A stretch of 64,000 nt of DNA from assembly GCA_017623575.1 (NCBI GenBank), contig JAGAOS010000012.1:1-64000 (forward strand). The letters are read 5' to 3'. Positions 17,241 through 26,220 of the stretch are shown piece by piece. The notes under the pieces are model-generated. The model did not search any database. It saw only the letters and a list, made by a program, of their open reading frames with translations, and was not told the DNA's origin. The stretch is from Clostridia bacterium. GTDB taxonomy: Bacteria; Bacillota; Clostridia; Oscillospirales; Acutalibacteraceae. The number at the start of each line of letters is the position of its first letter. Position 1 is the first letter of the stretch. Made by a program: the position numbers and the translations under genes.

Positions 17241-19088
17241 ATGTTAACTAATGGATTTGTTACAGGTGTAAACTATTGGGCATCTAATGCCGGTATAAAA
17301 ATGTGGAGCAATTTTGATGAAAAGGCTATTGATAGTGATTTCGCCAAAATTGCATCACTTAAAATGGATATTGTGCGTATTTTTCCCTTGTGGAGCGATT
17401 TTCAGCCTGTTTATCAGCTATATGGCGGCTGTGGTCAGCTTGTTGAGGTTAGTTTTAAGGATGATGTTCTTCCACCCGATACCGAAGCGGGTAGGGCAGG
17501 TGTCAGTGAGGAAATGCTTGAGCGCTTTAATAAGGTGCTCCGCCTTGCCGAAAAGCACGGTCTTAAGGTTGCAGTTGGTATAGTAACAGGTTGGATGAGC
17601 GGGCGCCTTTTTGTTCCCCCTGTTTTAGAGGGCAAGCCCCTTACAACCGACACTACCGCAGTTCGTATGGCAATGGATTTTATAAGAATAATTGTAACTC
17701 GTTTTAAGGATGACCCTGTAATTGTAGGTTGGACTTCGGGTAATGAAACCGATTGTATTTACGGTGCTTCTTGGCCACAGCACACAGTATGGGCAACTAC
17801 AATGCGTAATACAATTCGTGCATATGACCCACATAATCGTCCAATAATGGATGATATGCATCCTGTTCGTCAGTTTGGCACAAATGTACTTAACGACCGC
17901 AGAGATATTTTTGATGTAACTACAGTTCATCCATATGCATATTTTTCACAATACTGCAGAAATGAGCCGATTGACAGTATGCGCGGTCTTTTGCACGCAG
18001 TTGCTGAGGCTAAGGTTTATGAGGGTATTGAGCAAATCCCTTGTCTTATTGAAGAAATTGGTACTTTAGGTGATTTTCTCTGCTCGCGTGAGGTTTCGGC
18101 GGCTTATGCCAGAACAAACCTTTATTCATCCTGGGCAAATGGTATGACAGGTATGATTTGGTGGTGCGCAAATGAGCAGGTAGAGCTTAAATATCCTCCA
18201 TATACCTGGTGCCCTTTGGAGCGAGAGCTTGGTATATTTGATGAAAATGGTGAAGAAAAATTAGTTGCAAAAGAGTTTAAAGAGTTTAAAGAAACTATTT
18301 CAAAACTTCCGTTTGAGATAACAAAGCCTAAAAATGATGCTGTTTGTATTTTGGGCGGCGACGGAAGTGATTGGGCAAAAATTATAGGCTCATATGTTTT
18401 GTCAAAGCAGGCAGGCTTTAACCTTTCATATGCACATCAAAGCTCCATTCCTGAAAGTGATTTGTATATTTTGCCTTCTGTTAATTCTATGCCCGATGGT
18501 AACAGATTTGAAGAACTACTTACCAGAATCGAAAGGGGCGCAACCCTTGTTATTACCTTTGCGGCAGGTCTTTTATTCAGCAAGTTTGAAAAGCTTACAG
18601 GCAATAAGCTTATTTATAATACTATCGCTAATAGCTCTGCTGTTATTGATGGACACACCTTCCGCAGAGATTCAAAAATCACCTTAGAATCAAAACATTC
18701 TACCGTTCTTATGAGCGAGGATGATGGCAACCCCTTCCTTACAGTTTCAAGCTATGGTAAAGGTAAGGTGATTTTCTGTACAGCTCCTATTGAAAAACAG
18801 TTCAGCGAAACTGTAGGAGAACCCGACACAGGTCTTTATGAAATTTATAAAATCATCGCTGAGTATATTGATTTATCTGTTAAAAGGACAGATAAGCGTT
18901 TGGGTATTACCGTTCATAAACTTGAAGATGGTACCAAAATAGCCGTTGCAGTAAACTATTCCGGTGAAGAGATTACCGACACCGTAACAATTAAGGATGG
19001 TAGTATTGGCAAGGTGTATTTAGGTAACGCAAGCGGTAATGTTATTATTGTTAAACCATATAGCGCAACTATTTTTGAAATTAAATAA
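17241..19088 (+). CDS. Clan GH-A glycoside hydrolase (GH5/mannanase-like)
   Basis: A 615-residue retaining glycosidase with a TIM barrel at the N-terminus. The acid/base is Glu169 in W-T-S-G-N-E, and the nucleophile is probably Glu272 in LIEEIG; both are in the order and spacing of clan GH-A. Residues about 350-520 resemble the glutamine-amidotransferase-like accessory domain seen in GH42-type enzymes (ILGGDGSDW, ITFAAGLL), and a small beta domain closes the protein. There is no signal peptide, so it acts on imported oligosaccharides. A beta-mannosidase or endo-mannanase-like activity is likely but not certain. First gene of a four-gene operon. Confidence 0.8.
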   Translation: MLTNGFVTGVNYWASNAGIKMWSNFDEKAIDSDFAKIASLKMDIVRIFPLWSDFQPVYQLYGGCGQLVEVSFKDDVLPPDTEAGRAGVSEEMLERFNKVLRLAEKHGLKVAVGIVTGWMSGRLFVPPVLEGKPLTTDTTAVRMAMDFIRIIVTRFKDDPVIVGWTSGNETDCIYGASWPQHTVWATTMRNTIRAYDPHNRPIMDDMHPVRQFGTNVLNDRRDIFDVTTVHPYAYFSQYCRNEPIDSMRGLLHAVAEAKVYEGIEQIPCLIEEIGTLGDFLCSREVSAAYARTNLYSSWANGMTGMIWWCANEQVELKYPPYTWCPLERELGIFDENGEEKLVAKEFKEFKETISKLPFEITKPKNDAVCILGGDGSDWAKIIGSYVLSKQAGFNLSYAHQSSIPESDLYILPSVNSMPDGNRFEELLTRIERGATLVITFAAGLLFSKFEKLTGNKLIYNTIANSSAVIDGHTFRRDSKITLESKHSTVLMSEDDGNPFLTVSSYGKGKVIFCTAPIEKQFSETVGEPDTGLYEIYKIIAEYIDLSVKRTDKRLGITVHKLEDGTKIAVAVNYSGEEITDTVTIKDGSIGKVYLGNASGNVIIVKPYSATIFEIK

Positions 19089-19124
19089 GCTTTAAAATTA
19101 ATTATAATAGGAGGGAAAACGATT

Positions 19125-20402
19125 ATGGAAAAGCAACTTCGTTGGATGCGTTTGGACAATGCGGCAAAAATATATCCTGCCGCCAGACGGCGTTCTTGGA
19201 ACTGTCTGTTCAGACTTTCTGCAACAGTTATCGAGAATATTGATGTTGTGGTTATGCAAAAAGCTTTGGATATTACCGTAAAGCGTTTTCCCTCTATTGC
19301 CGTAAGAATTCGTCGTGGGGCCTTTTGGTATTATCTTGAGGAGCTTTCGACACCTCCACCAATAAAAAGTGAAGCGGCATATCCAATGGCGCGAATGTCC
19401 TTTAAGGATGTAAGAAAGTGTGCGTTCAGAGTAGTATGCTATGAAAATCGTCTTGCGGTTGAATTTTATCACGCACTTACTGATGGAAGCGGCGGATTAA
19501 TATTTTTAAAATCGCTTTTGGCGGAGTATTTAACTCAAAAATACAATTTAAATATTCCGTTTGAAAGGGGAGTATTAGACCGTACCGAAACGCCCAAAAA
19601 GAGTGAGCTGGAGGATAGCTTTTTAAAGAATGACGGCCCCGTAAGCAGTAGCAGAAAAGAGGCAACTGCTTTTAAACTTCGCGGTACCTTAGAAAATGAT
19701 GGATACTTGAATTTGGTTACGGGAATTATTAATGCAGATGAGCTTTTAGCCTTATCAAAGCAATACAAGGTTAGTCTTACTGAGTTTTTAACCGCAGCAA
19801 TGATTTATTCTATTATTAACATTCAAAATCGCACTGTACTTAAGAAAAAACATCAAAAACCGGTTAAAATTCTTGTGCCTGTAAATCTTAGAAAAATTTT
19901 TGGCAGTACCACTTTAAGAAATTTTGCCCTATATGTAACACCCGGTATTGATCCAAAGCTTGGTGATTACTCGTTTGAGGAAATAGTTAAATCTGTTCAT
20001 CATCAAATGGGGTATGAGATAACCGCCAAAAATCTCGCCGCTAAAATTGCAGCTAATGTTGGGGCAGAGCGTTCTCTGATATTAAAAGTAATGCCGTTGT
20101 TTATTAAAAACTTCGCTATGAAATTAGTTTTCAACTTATTTGGTGAACGCAAATCAAGTATAACCATTTCAAATTTAGGTGTTGTAGATATTCCTGATGA
20201 AATGAAGCCGTATGTTACTAGGTTTGATTTCATATTGGGTGAACAGGCGCTTTGTACTGATGCTTGCAGTGTTCTTTCCTATAACGGAAAGCTGTATATA
20301 AGCTTCTTACGCACGGTAAGAGAAAGTGAAGTAGAAAGAGAGTTCTTTTGCTTTTTGCGTAGCCTGGGTATAAAAATAAAGGTAGAAAGTAATAAAAGGT
20401 GA
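19125..20402 (+). CDS. Condensation/alcohol-acetyltransferase-like acyltransferase
   Basis: A 425-residue protein of the CoA-dependent acyltransferase fold (condensation domain, PapA5, alcohol acetyltransferase). The catalytic H-x3-D-G motif is Y-H-A-L-T-D-G. The second half contains the usual PVNLRKIFGSTTLRNF block before a late D-F-x-L-G-E-Q segment. No carrier or adenylation domains are attached, so it is not a peptide synthetase. GGAGGG precedes the ATG. The next gene starts 4 bp downstream and encodes a zinc-ribbon membrane protein, a pairing that suggests membrane-linked acyl transfer. Donor and acceptor are unknown. Confidence 0.78.
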   Translation: MEKQLRWMRLDNAAKIYPAARRRSWNCLFRLSATVIENIDVVVMQKALDITVKRFPSIAVRIRRGAFWYYLEELSTPPPIKSEAAYPMARMSFKDVRKCAFRVVCYENRLAVEFYHALTDGSGGLIFLKSLLAEYLTQKYNLNIPFERGVLDRTETPKKSELEDSFLKNDGPVSSSRKEATAFKLRGTLENDGYLNLVTGIINADELLALSKQYKVSLTEFLTAAMIYSIINIQNRTVLKKKHQKPVKILVPVNLRKIFGSTTLRNFALYVTPGIDPKLGDYSFEEIVKSVHHQMGYEITAKNLAAKIAANVGAERSLILKVMPLFIKNFAMKLVFNLFGERKSSITISNLGVVDIPDEMKPYVTRFDFILGEQALCTDACSVLSYNGKLYISFLRTVRESEVEREFFCFLRSLGIKIKVESNKR

Positions 20403-20406
20403 ATGT

Positions 20407-21105
20407 ATGTATTGTGTAAAATGCGGTGTTGAGCTGGATGATGCCGAAAAGGTTTGTCCGCTTTGCGGATTAAAGGTTTATCACCCTGATTTAAAGCTTG
20501 AAGAGGCGAAAAAATCATATCCCATTTCTAAAGTGCCTTCTTATGAAACAGTTAATAAGCAGGGTATACTGCTTTTAATAACCGCGGCACTTATGGTACC
20601 TGTGGTTATTTGTATACTTTGCGATATTGCAATAACAGGCTCTTTTTCCTGGTCGGGGTATGTTTTAGGCGGAATATTGCTTTTTTATGTTTGCGGAGTT
20701 TTACCCGCATGGTTTAAAAATCCAAATCCCGTTATATTTGTTCCCGCTTTTTTTGCGTCGGTAATTGTATTTTTGCTTTATATTGATATTGCTACGGGCG
20801 ATGAGTGGTTTTTGTCCTTTGCTTTCCCCGCTGTGGGAGTATTAGGAATTATAGTTACTGCCATAACCGCTGTGTGCAGATATGTAAAAAAAGGATATTG
20901 GTTTATAGCAAGTGGTTGCTTTTTTGCTATAGGTGGCTATACTGTTTTAATAGAGTTTTTACTTTATATAACCTTTGGATTCAAAACCCATATTCCGTGG
21001 TCTATATATCCCTTGACTGGGTGTGTAATAATCGGTGGCGCATTACTGGTAATCGCAATTAGTAAGCCACTTAGACGCAGGGTTCAAAGAAAGTTTTTTA
21101 TTTAA
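20407..21105 (+). CDS. Zinc-ribbon membrane protein (DUF6320-like)
   Basis: A 232-residue protein. The first 30 residues form a zinc ribbon (C-V-K-C then C-P-L-C), followed after a linker by about six transmembrane segments (LLLITAALMVPVVICILC onward) and a basic C-terminus. I recall this combination as DUF6320, often next to a condensation-like acyltransferase as it is here. It is probably an integral membrane partner of the upstream acyltransferase. No enzymatic motif is visible. The gene follows the acyltransferase by 4 bp. Confidence 0.7.
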   Translation: MYCVKCGVELDDAEKVCPLCGLKVYHPDLKLEEAKKSYPISKVPSYETVNKQGILLLITAALMVPVVICILCDIAITGSFSWSGYVLGGILLFYVCGVLPAWFKNPNPVIFVPAFFASVIVFLLYIDIATGDEWFLSFAFPAVGVLGIIVTAITAVCRYVKKGYWFIASGCFFAIGGYTVLIEFLLYITFGFKTHIPWSIYPLTGCVIIGGALLVIAISKPLRRRVQRKFFI

Positions 21106-21120
21106 AAGAGAGGTATTTCT

Positions 21121-21801
21121 ATGAAGGATTTCCAAAAAAATATTATTCCTGCTTTTGGTCAAAATCCAAACAATGTATATTTATTTGATAATGAAAAAAG
21201 CAAGCTTCGTATCCTTTTTGTTGGTAATTCTATTACAAAGCATGCCCCAAGACCTGAAGTTGGTTGGAACAATGATTGTGGAATGGCGGCTAGTAGCATT
21301 GAAAAAGATTATGTTCATTTGATTGTAAAGTGGTTGCAGGAAAAATATGATCCTAATCTTGCCTTTGGTGTAGCGCAGGTTGCGGCTTATGAACGAAGCT
21401 TTTTTGAAAAAACACCCTCTGATATGTATTATGAAGCAAAGGATTTTAAACCTAATATTATAATAATGTTTTTTGGTGCCAATGTTTCAAAAAACTATGA
21501 TACAATGGAAAATCCACCTAAAAAGTTTGGTGCCGCCTATGAGGAATTGCGAAACTATCTTGCAGATGATAATACAAAGGTATTTCACTCTGAAGGCTTT
21601 TATATTCGTCCTGTATTAGATTATGAGAAAAATCAGGTGGCAGAAAAGTACGGCGATACTTTTATAAGTATGAAGGGTATAAATGATATTCCCGAAACTC
21701 ACGGAATGTTTAATCATCCGGGTGATTACGGTATGGAACAGATTGCCAAGCGATTTTTTGAAGCTATTGAGCCTGTTGCCAAGGCTATAGTTATGAAATA
21801 A
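21121..21801 (+). CDS. SGNH/GDSL-family hydrolase
   Basis: A 226-residue cytoplasmic esterase-like protein. Block I is F-V-G-N-S-I-T with Ser37, the block III Asn lies in FFGANVSKNYD, and a His-Pro (FNHPGDYG) lies near the C-terminus. The usual Asp three residues before that His is not obvious, so the acid of the triad is uncertain. SGNH enzymes remove acetyl or other acyl groups from sugars. Paired with an acyltransferase in the same operon, it could act on the same acylated saccharide in the opposite direction. Last gene before the strong terminator. Confidence 0.8.
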   Translation: MKDFQKNIIPAFGQNPNNVYLFDNEKSKLRILFVGNSITKHAPRPEVGWNNDCGMAASSIEKDYVHLIVKWLQEKYDPNLAFGVAQVAAYERSFFEKTPSDMYYEAKDFKPNIIIMFFGANVSKNYDTMENPPKKFGAAYEELRNYLADDNTKVFHSEGFYIRPVLDYEKNQVAEKYGDTFISMKGINDIPETHGMFNHPGDYGMEQIAKRFFEAIEPVAKAIVMK

Positions 21802-21861
21802 TTAAAATAAAAATTTTTAAAAGTTTATCAACAAATTAATACTTAAATAGTAAAAATAAAA

Positions 21862-21904
21862 CTCTGCAATAAAAATTATAAGCATTTTTATTGCAGAGCT
21901 TTTT
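21862..21904 (+). terminator. Strong terminator of the 17241-21801 operon
   Basis: A perfect 15-bp stem (21862-21876 with 21884-21898), seven-base loop, then CTTTTTCC. Confidence 0.9.
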
Positions 21905-22019
21905 CCTATTATAATATTGATTTTATTTTTAAAGTTTTCTACGACTTGAAAAATGAGATTGAGTTTAAAGATTTAATTAATTTTTCATCAAAGTTTTTGG
22001 TGTAATTTAAGGGGGAGGC

Positions 22020-22050
22020 AGAGGTTTTGGTCTAAGCTTGCAAAACCTCT
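22020..22050. other. Hairpin over the stop codon of the dehydrogenase gene
   Basis: AGAGGTTTTG (22020-22029) pairs with CAAAACCTCT (22041-22050). On the minus strand no T-run follows, so it is a weak terminator candidate for that gene; on the plus strand it is followed by TTTTGC. Otherwise 21905-22031 shows nothing recognisable. Confidence 0.35.
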
Positions 22051-23312
22051 TTTGCAAAAAATAAATCAAAATAAAGCCATAGTACAGAGTAACGGTCTTT
22101 TATATCTTTTGCAAACCACATACCGTTTTCAATGCGCTTTTCATCATATAGCTTATTAAAGGCAGAAAGGTCAATGCCTGCATCTGTAAGCATTGTTCGA
22201 ATTTCATCAGCAGTGGGACATTCTGCAAGAATATCCAAAACTTTATCCCAGTTATCAATATATTTATCAAAAACCGGATTATCGTATCTTTTAGCCTTGT
22301 TTTGCAAATCAATAACTTCAGAAGAAAACTCACCAAAAATCTTTTTATAAAAATCTTCTCTGGTTTCTTTGGGAACGGTTACTAACTCAGGCTTTGCGAT
22401 TTTACGGATTTTTTCACGCATTTCTGCAGTTTTTATTGTGGTGTAGCCTACATCGGTGCCGTGTAAAAAGAAGGGCTTGTTTTCTATAAGTCCTGTAATG
22501 TGAAAGTAATGGGAAAAATGATGCTCACTTCCCGAAGCGGGACGGGTTGTATTCGCAAGGGTCATTAAAACGCCTGAAAGCACCAGAATTTCCATAAGCT
22601 TACCAATTACATAGGGGTCGCGTGAGTTAAGTGATTTTGCAAGAGAGCGCATTTCATTGGTCGCATTAAGCATAATATTGTAAATTTCGGGGCAAAAAAA
22701 TTCATCATTTATAAGCGCGCTTAATTTCCAATCACAAAGGGCACTATATTTTGCAATAATATCGGCATAGCCTGAGCGAATCATATCCAGCGGAGCATTT
22801 TTTAAAATATTGGTATCACCAATAATCATATATGGTGCGTGGGTTGTGTTTGTCACCTGCATACCCTTTAAAATCAGCGCCGCACCCGATGATGCAAAGC
22901 CATCCATTGATGGGGCAGATGCAATAATACCACTACGGATATTGCGGTCAAACGAAACCTGTTTTGTAAGGTCATTAATAACACCCGAGCCTATGCCTAA
23001 AATAAAATCAGTTTTATCAGAACAGGCTGCCTTAATTTTTGCGATTGCTTCTTCGTTGGGTACAAGATAATATACGGGCGTGTCAAAAAAACAAACGGCT
23101 TCAAGCTTTTTGCCTAAAAGCTCCTTCACTTTTTCTCCACAAAGGGGATATGTATTGATATCAGCAACAAGAACTATATTTTGTTTATCTTCTAAAAATT
23201 CAGGTAGCTTATTAATTGCACCCTCGCCAATTTCTAGTTTGGGTATATCACAACGGTGGGTCTTGCCACAACTACAAAATATATCCTTGTTAATAATATC
23301 GAAAATCGTCAT
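22032..23312 (-). CDS. egsA: sn-Glycerol-1-phosphate dehydrogenase (AraM/EgsA type)
   Basis: Reduces dihydroxyacetone phosphate to sn-glycerol-1-phosphate with NAD(P)H. The 426-residue protein belongs to the iron-containing alcohol dehydrogenase-like superfamily. The dinucleotide loop is G-I-G-S-G-V-I-N-D, followed by A-S-A-P-S-M-D-G-F-A-S and the GSEHHFSHYFH metal-ligand region, all typical of AraM. In B. subtilis the homologue lies in the arabinose operon and makes an archaeal-type G1P heptaprenyl ether. Here it follows a glycosidase by 5 bp and should be co-transcribed with it, again linking the enzyme to sugar utilisation. Confidence 0.88.
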   Translation of the reverse strand: MTIFDIINKDIFCSCGKTHRCDIPKLEIGEGAINKLPEFLEDKQNIVLVADINTYPLCGEKVKELLGKKLEAVCFFDTPVYYLVPNEEAIAKIKAACSDKTDFILGIGSGVINDLTKQVSFDRNIRSGIIASAPSMDGFASSGAALILKGMQVTNTTHAPYMIIGDTNILKNAPLDMIRSGYADIIAKYSALCDWKLSALINDEFFCPEIYNIMLNATNEMRSLAKSLNSRDPYVIGKLMEILVLSGVLMTLANTTRPASGSEHHFSHYFHITGLIENKPFFLHGTDVGYTTIKTAEMREKIRKIAKPELVTVPKETREDFYKKIFGEFSSEVIDLQNKAKRYDNPVFDKYIDNWDKVLDILAECPTADEIRTMLTDAGIDLSAFNKLYDEKRIENGMWFAKDIKDRYSVLWLYFDLFFAKEVLQA

Positions 23313-23317
23313 TAAAA

Positions 23318-25225
23318 TTACTCCTTAATGTTTGTATATACTGTAACACCAAATGGTGATATAGTATCTTTAAGTACAGAACTAATAGCAATTGATTTAT
23401 CAGATTTTATAATTTCGGCGTTTTCATCAGGGATAAGAGTGGTGGGATCAAAGACATAGCGATTAAGGTTTGAATTTATATTTTTTTCAAAGCTTATTTC
23501 AAAATCATCTGCTTCGTCTTTGCAGTTTACAACAATAATTGTTGTTTCACCACTAGGGGATACAGCCATTGTAGTGTGTATAAAGTTTTCGCCAAAACCT
23601 TCATAAACTTTTGAGCCGCTTTCTACAAATCTGCTTATAAGACTAAAAGCGTAATATGAAAGGTGGGGAACAAGGCTTCGTGTTAAATTAGGCATAATTC
23701 CCATTCTGTGGTCGCCGTCAACAAAAGAGTCGGCATTATAGGTATGGTCATTTGGCCATTGCTGGTCAAATAAGGTCCACATAAGAGATGACTGAACACC
23801 TGCATTCATAAGCGCAACTGCGGCTGTTGCTATTTCGGCGCCGTGATGTATGCGCGCATAGTCGCGATTAAAGGTAACATTATACTCATCAAAACAGAAG
23901 GGTTTGCCGTCTGGTACATAACCTAAACCTGTTTTTGCCCACTTGTACCAACAGTGGTAGGCATCCATATTAGGAGAAACCAATCCTGCATATTTTGTGT
24001 TCCAACCCTCGGCATCATTAGCTAAAGCTTGGTTAATATCAATTGATTTTCCGCTTTTTGTTTCAATAAGCTCAAAATAATCTATAATAAGAATTCCGTG
24101 GGGAGAATTAAGGGTTGCACCCGAGAAATTGTTGTTTATAAGATCAGAAAAAACGCCTATCTTAGCGCTTTTGGCATCCTTTGAGTTGAAGCTTATTTCA
24201 AGGCAGGTGTATTCCTTTGAAAGTGATTTAGCATCAAGAGAAATAATGCTATCAGCATTTATTCCATCCACCGGCTTGTTTTCATCATCGTTAAAAATTT
24301 CATCAAATTCAAGGTCTTGGAATGCACCAAATTTTACATCGCGATTAATTGGTTCATTGGCTTCATTTTCAAAACGATAATATACCTTAAAGGTATAGTC
24401 GGTGTCGGGTGTAAGATTTACTTTTCTAAAGCAACGCATACCGGGTTGGTCAAATCTAAATACACACTCACCTTTTGTTGCATATTCCTTTGCAAAGTGA
24501 CTGGGGATATGCATAACATTAAGATATTCGTGACTAGAGTAAATATCTAAAAAATCGCCTGTGTTTTCTGCTACCCACTTAACCATATCGGATGTAGTGG
24601 TGCCGCCTTCGTTAGGACCCATAAGCTTAACCAAATGTCGTCTGCCATCACGAACAAGTGCATTGTGTGCGGCTTTGGTTGCTTCAAACCAAGTTTCATA
24701 GGTGTTTTTGCCCTCAGGCAGTACACCATCAGCACGCTGTGGCTCGGTGAACATTACAAGTATTTTAACATTGGTAAAACCGCGTACTTCAACAATTTGA
24801 TGTACCGTTTCACTTACCCAATCGGCATAATTTTCAATACTTTGTTTCCAATCTCCTTCAACAGTAAATGGACTCTCGTTCATCCAACTGGAAGAATTTA
24901 TATCACCCGGATTTGTCCAACCTGTATTAAGGGCGACAGTAATGTTTCTATCCTTCATACGCTGAAGCCATTTGTAAAGGGCGGTCATGATTGCGTTGTC
25001 CCAATTCCATGTGTTTGTGGTTTTATCCCAAGCCCACCATTTGTACATAGTGCGGGCTATTTTTAGCTTCATTTTACCTGCTCGTTCGGCTTCAATTTCA
25101 CATTGTTCGTTGGTATAAACACGACCACATTCATCCGGCATACCTGCATAGCCGTGATAAATTGCGCCATTTCCTTGAAAATCATTTTGAACAGATATAG
25201 TATTATTAATTTTAAGATTACTCAT
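23318..25225 (-). CDS. Clan GH-A glycoside hydrolase with inserted CBM-like domain
   Basis: A 635-residue retaining glycosidase without a signal peptide. The acid/base Glu161 lies in L-V-M-F-T-E-P-Q and the nucleophile Glu447 in F-C-F-D-E-Y-N. Between these barrel strands lies a strand-rich insertion at about residues 250-395 (VFRFDQPGMRCFRKVNLTPD to IIDYFELIE). It reads like a CBM4/9-type jelly roll dropped into the catalytic domain. A small C-terminal beta domain begins near 530. The lipoprotein at 63195 shares the I-L-x-F-T-E-P motif and is a likely paralogue. GH39/GH5-like; substrate unknown. Expressed from two tandem promoters facing away from the DeoR regulator. Confidence 0.78.
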   Translation of the reverse strand: MSNLKINNTISVQNDFQGNGAIYHGYAGMPDECGRVYTNEQCEIEAERAGKMKLKIARTMYKWWAWDKTTNTWNWDNAIMTALYKWLQRMKDRNITVALNTGWTNPGDINSSSWMNESPFTVEGDWKQSIENYADWVSETVHQIVEVRGFTNVKILVMFTEPQRADGVLPEGKNTYETWFEATKAAHNALVRDGRRHLVKLMGPNEGGTTTSDMVKWVAENTGDFLDIYSSHEYLNVMHIPSHFAKEYATKGECVFRFDQPGMRCFRKVNLTPDTDYTFKVYYRFENEANEPINRDVKFGAFQDLEFDEIFNDDENKPVDGINADSIISLDAKSLSKEYTCLEISFNSKDAKSAKIGVFSDLINNNFSGATLNSPHGILIIDYFELIETKSGKSIDINQALANDAEGWNTKYAGLVSPNMDAYHCWYKWAKTGLGYVPDGKPFCFDEYNVTFNRDYARIHHGAEIATAAVALMNAGVQSSLMWTLFDQQWPNDHTYNADSFVDGDHRMGIMPNLTRSLVPHLSYYAFSLISRFVESGSKVYEGFGENFIHTTMAVSPSGETTIIVVNCKDEADDFEISFEKNINSNLNRYVFDPTTLIPDENAEIIKSDKSIAISSVLKDTISPFGVTVYTNIKE

Positions 25226-25270
25226 AAGGATTCCTCCTCTGCAAAAGCGCAGATATAAAATTATAGCTTG

Positions 25271-25299
25271 ATTATATCAAATTATTCATAATGAGTCAA
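25271..25299 (-). promoter_or_regulatory. Proximal promoter of the glycosidase-egsA operon
   Basis: On the minus strand TTGACT (25299-25294), 17-bp spacer, TATAAT (25276-25271). It carries TATTCATAA (plus-strand reading, 25283-25291) in the spacer. Confidence 0.65.
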
Positions 25300-25317
25300 T
25301 CATTAAAATTCAATTAG

Positions 25318-25346
25318 ATTATATCAGATGATAAATTTTGAGTCAA
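25318..25346 (-). promoter_or_regulatory. Distal promoter of the glycosidase-egsA operon
   Basis: On the minus strand TTGACT (25346-25341), 17-bp spacer, TATAAT (25323-25318). It is identical in both boxes and in spacing to the promoter 47 bp downstream, so one is probably a duplicate of the other. Confidence 0.65.
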
Positions 25347-25361
25347 CATATTTCAAAACTA

Positions 25362-25390
25362 TTGACAACTATTCATAAACAAGCTAAAAT
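25362..25390 (+). promoter_or_regulatory. Promoter of the deoR-family gene
   Basis: TTGACA (25362-25367), 17-bp spacer, TAAAAT (25385-25390). The spacer holds a second TATTCATAA (25370-25378), the same nonamer as in the proximal divergent promoter; a shared repressor site is plausible. Confidence 0.65.
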
Positions 25391-25429
25391 AATCTTAAAA
25401 TATGATTGATGTTGATTGGATTTGATAAA

Positions 25430-26125
25430 ATGCTTACGCTTGAAAGACATAAAAAAATACTCAGACTTTTAGAAGTTAATAAAAGCTTGACCGTAATGGA
25501 ATTGTGTTCAGAGCTTTTTGTAAGCCCCGCAACTGTCAGACGGGATTTAGTTGTTTTGGAAAAAGAGGGCCTTTTAAAACGCAGCTACGGTGGTGCAGTT
25601 ATAAATGAAAGCTATACTGACCAAATACCGCTTTCTCTTCGTTCTACAAAAAACTTAAAGGCAAAAAAGAAAATATGCTCTAAGGCGGCTGAATTTATAA
25701 AAGCGGGTCAGACTATATTTATTGATAATTCCTCTACCACATATTTTTTGGTACCTTTTTTAAAGAGTATACCTGATTTAACTGTTGTTACCAATAATCC
25801 TGTAATTTGTACCGCATTGGCGGAGCATAAAATCCGTTGCTTTTGTACAGGCGGAGAGATGCTCAGTGGCTCTATAGCTTTGGTAGGGAGTGAGGCAGAG
25901 CGGTTTGTAAGTGGAATAAACGCAGACGCCTGCTTTATATCCTCTTGCGGGTATGACGATAAATTCTGTTATGATATTTCTAAAAGGGAGCGCGATTTAA
26001 AAATAGCAATGCTGGAGCATTCTAAAAAGCGTTTTTATCTTTGCGATACCTCTAAAAAAGGAAAAGAATTTCCTTTTACTATTACTTCGGTTATAAATAT
26101 TGATAAAATAATTGATGAAACATAG
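25430..26125 (+). CDS. DeoR-family transcriptional regulator
   Basis: A 231-residue sugar-responsive repressor. The N-terminal winged helix begins LTLERHKKILRLLEVNK, with the recognition helix in LFVSPATVRRDLVVLE and the family LLKRSYGGAV tail. The C-terminal effector domain has the FIDNSSTTYFL, TVVTNN and L-x-G-S loops that bind phosphorylated sugars. TTG 25406 and ATG 25409 are also in frame; ATG 25430 fits the family start best, though the ribosome site is weak everywhere. Divergent from the glycosidase-egsA operon and upstream of the isomerase gene, it probably controls both. Confidence 0.88.
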   Translation: MLTLERHKKILRLLEVNKSLTVMELCSELFVSPATVRRDLVVLEKEGLLKRSYGGAVINESYTDQIPLSLRSTKNLKAKKKICSKAAEFIKAGQTIFIDNSSTTYFLVPFLKSIPDLTVVTNNPVICTALAEHKIRCFCTGGEMLSGSIALVGSEAERFVSGINADACFISSCGYDDKFCYDISKRERDLKIAMLEHSKKRFYLCDTSKKGKEFPFTITSVINIDKIIDET

Positions 26126-26220
26126 CAATATCTGACTAATTATAAACAACGATATGATAGCGTGTGAAAAATTTTTAGGGTATAGTTAAGGTATAAATTC
26201 CTATTACGGAGGTTTGTATT

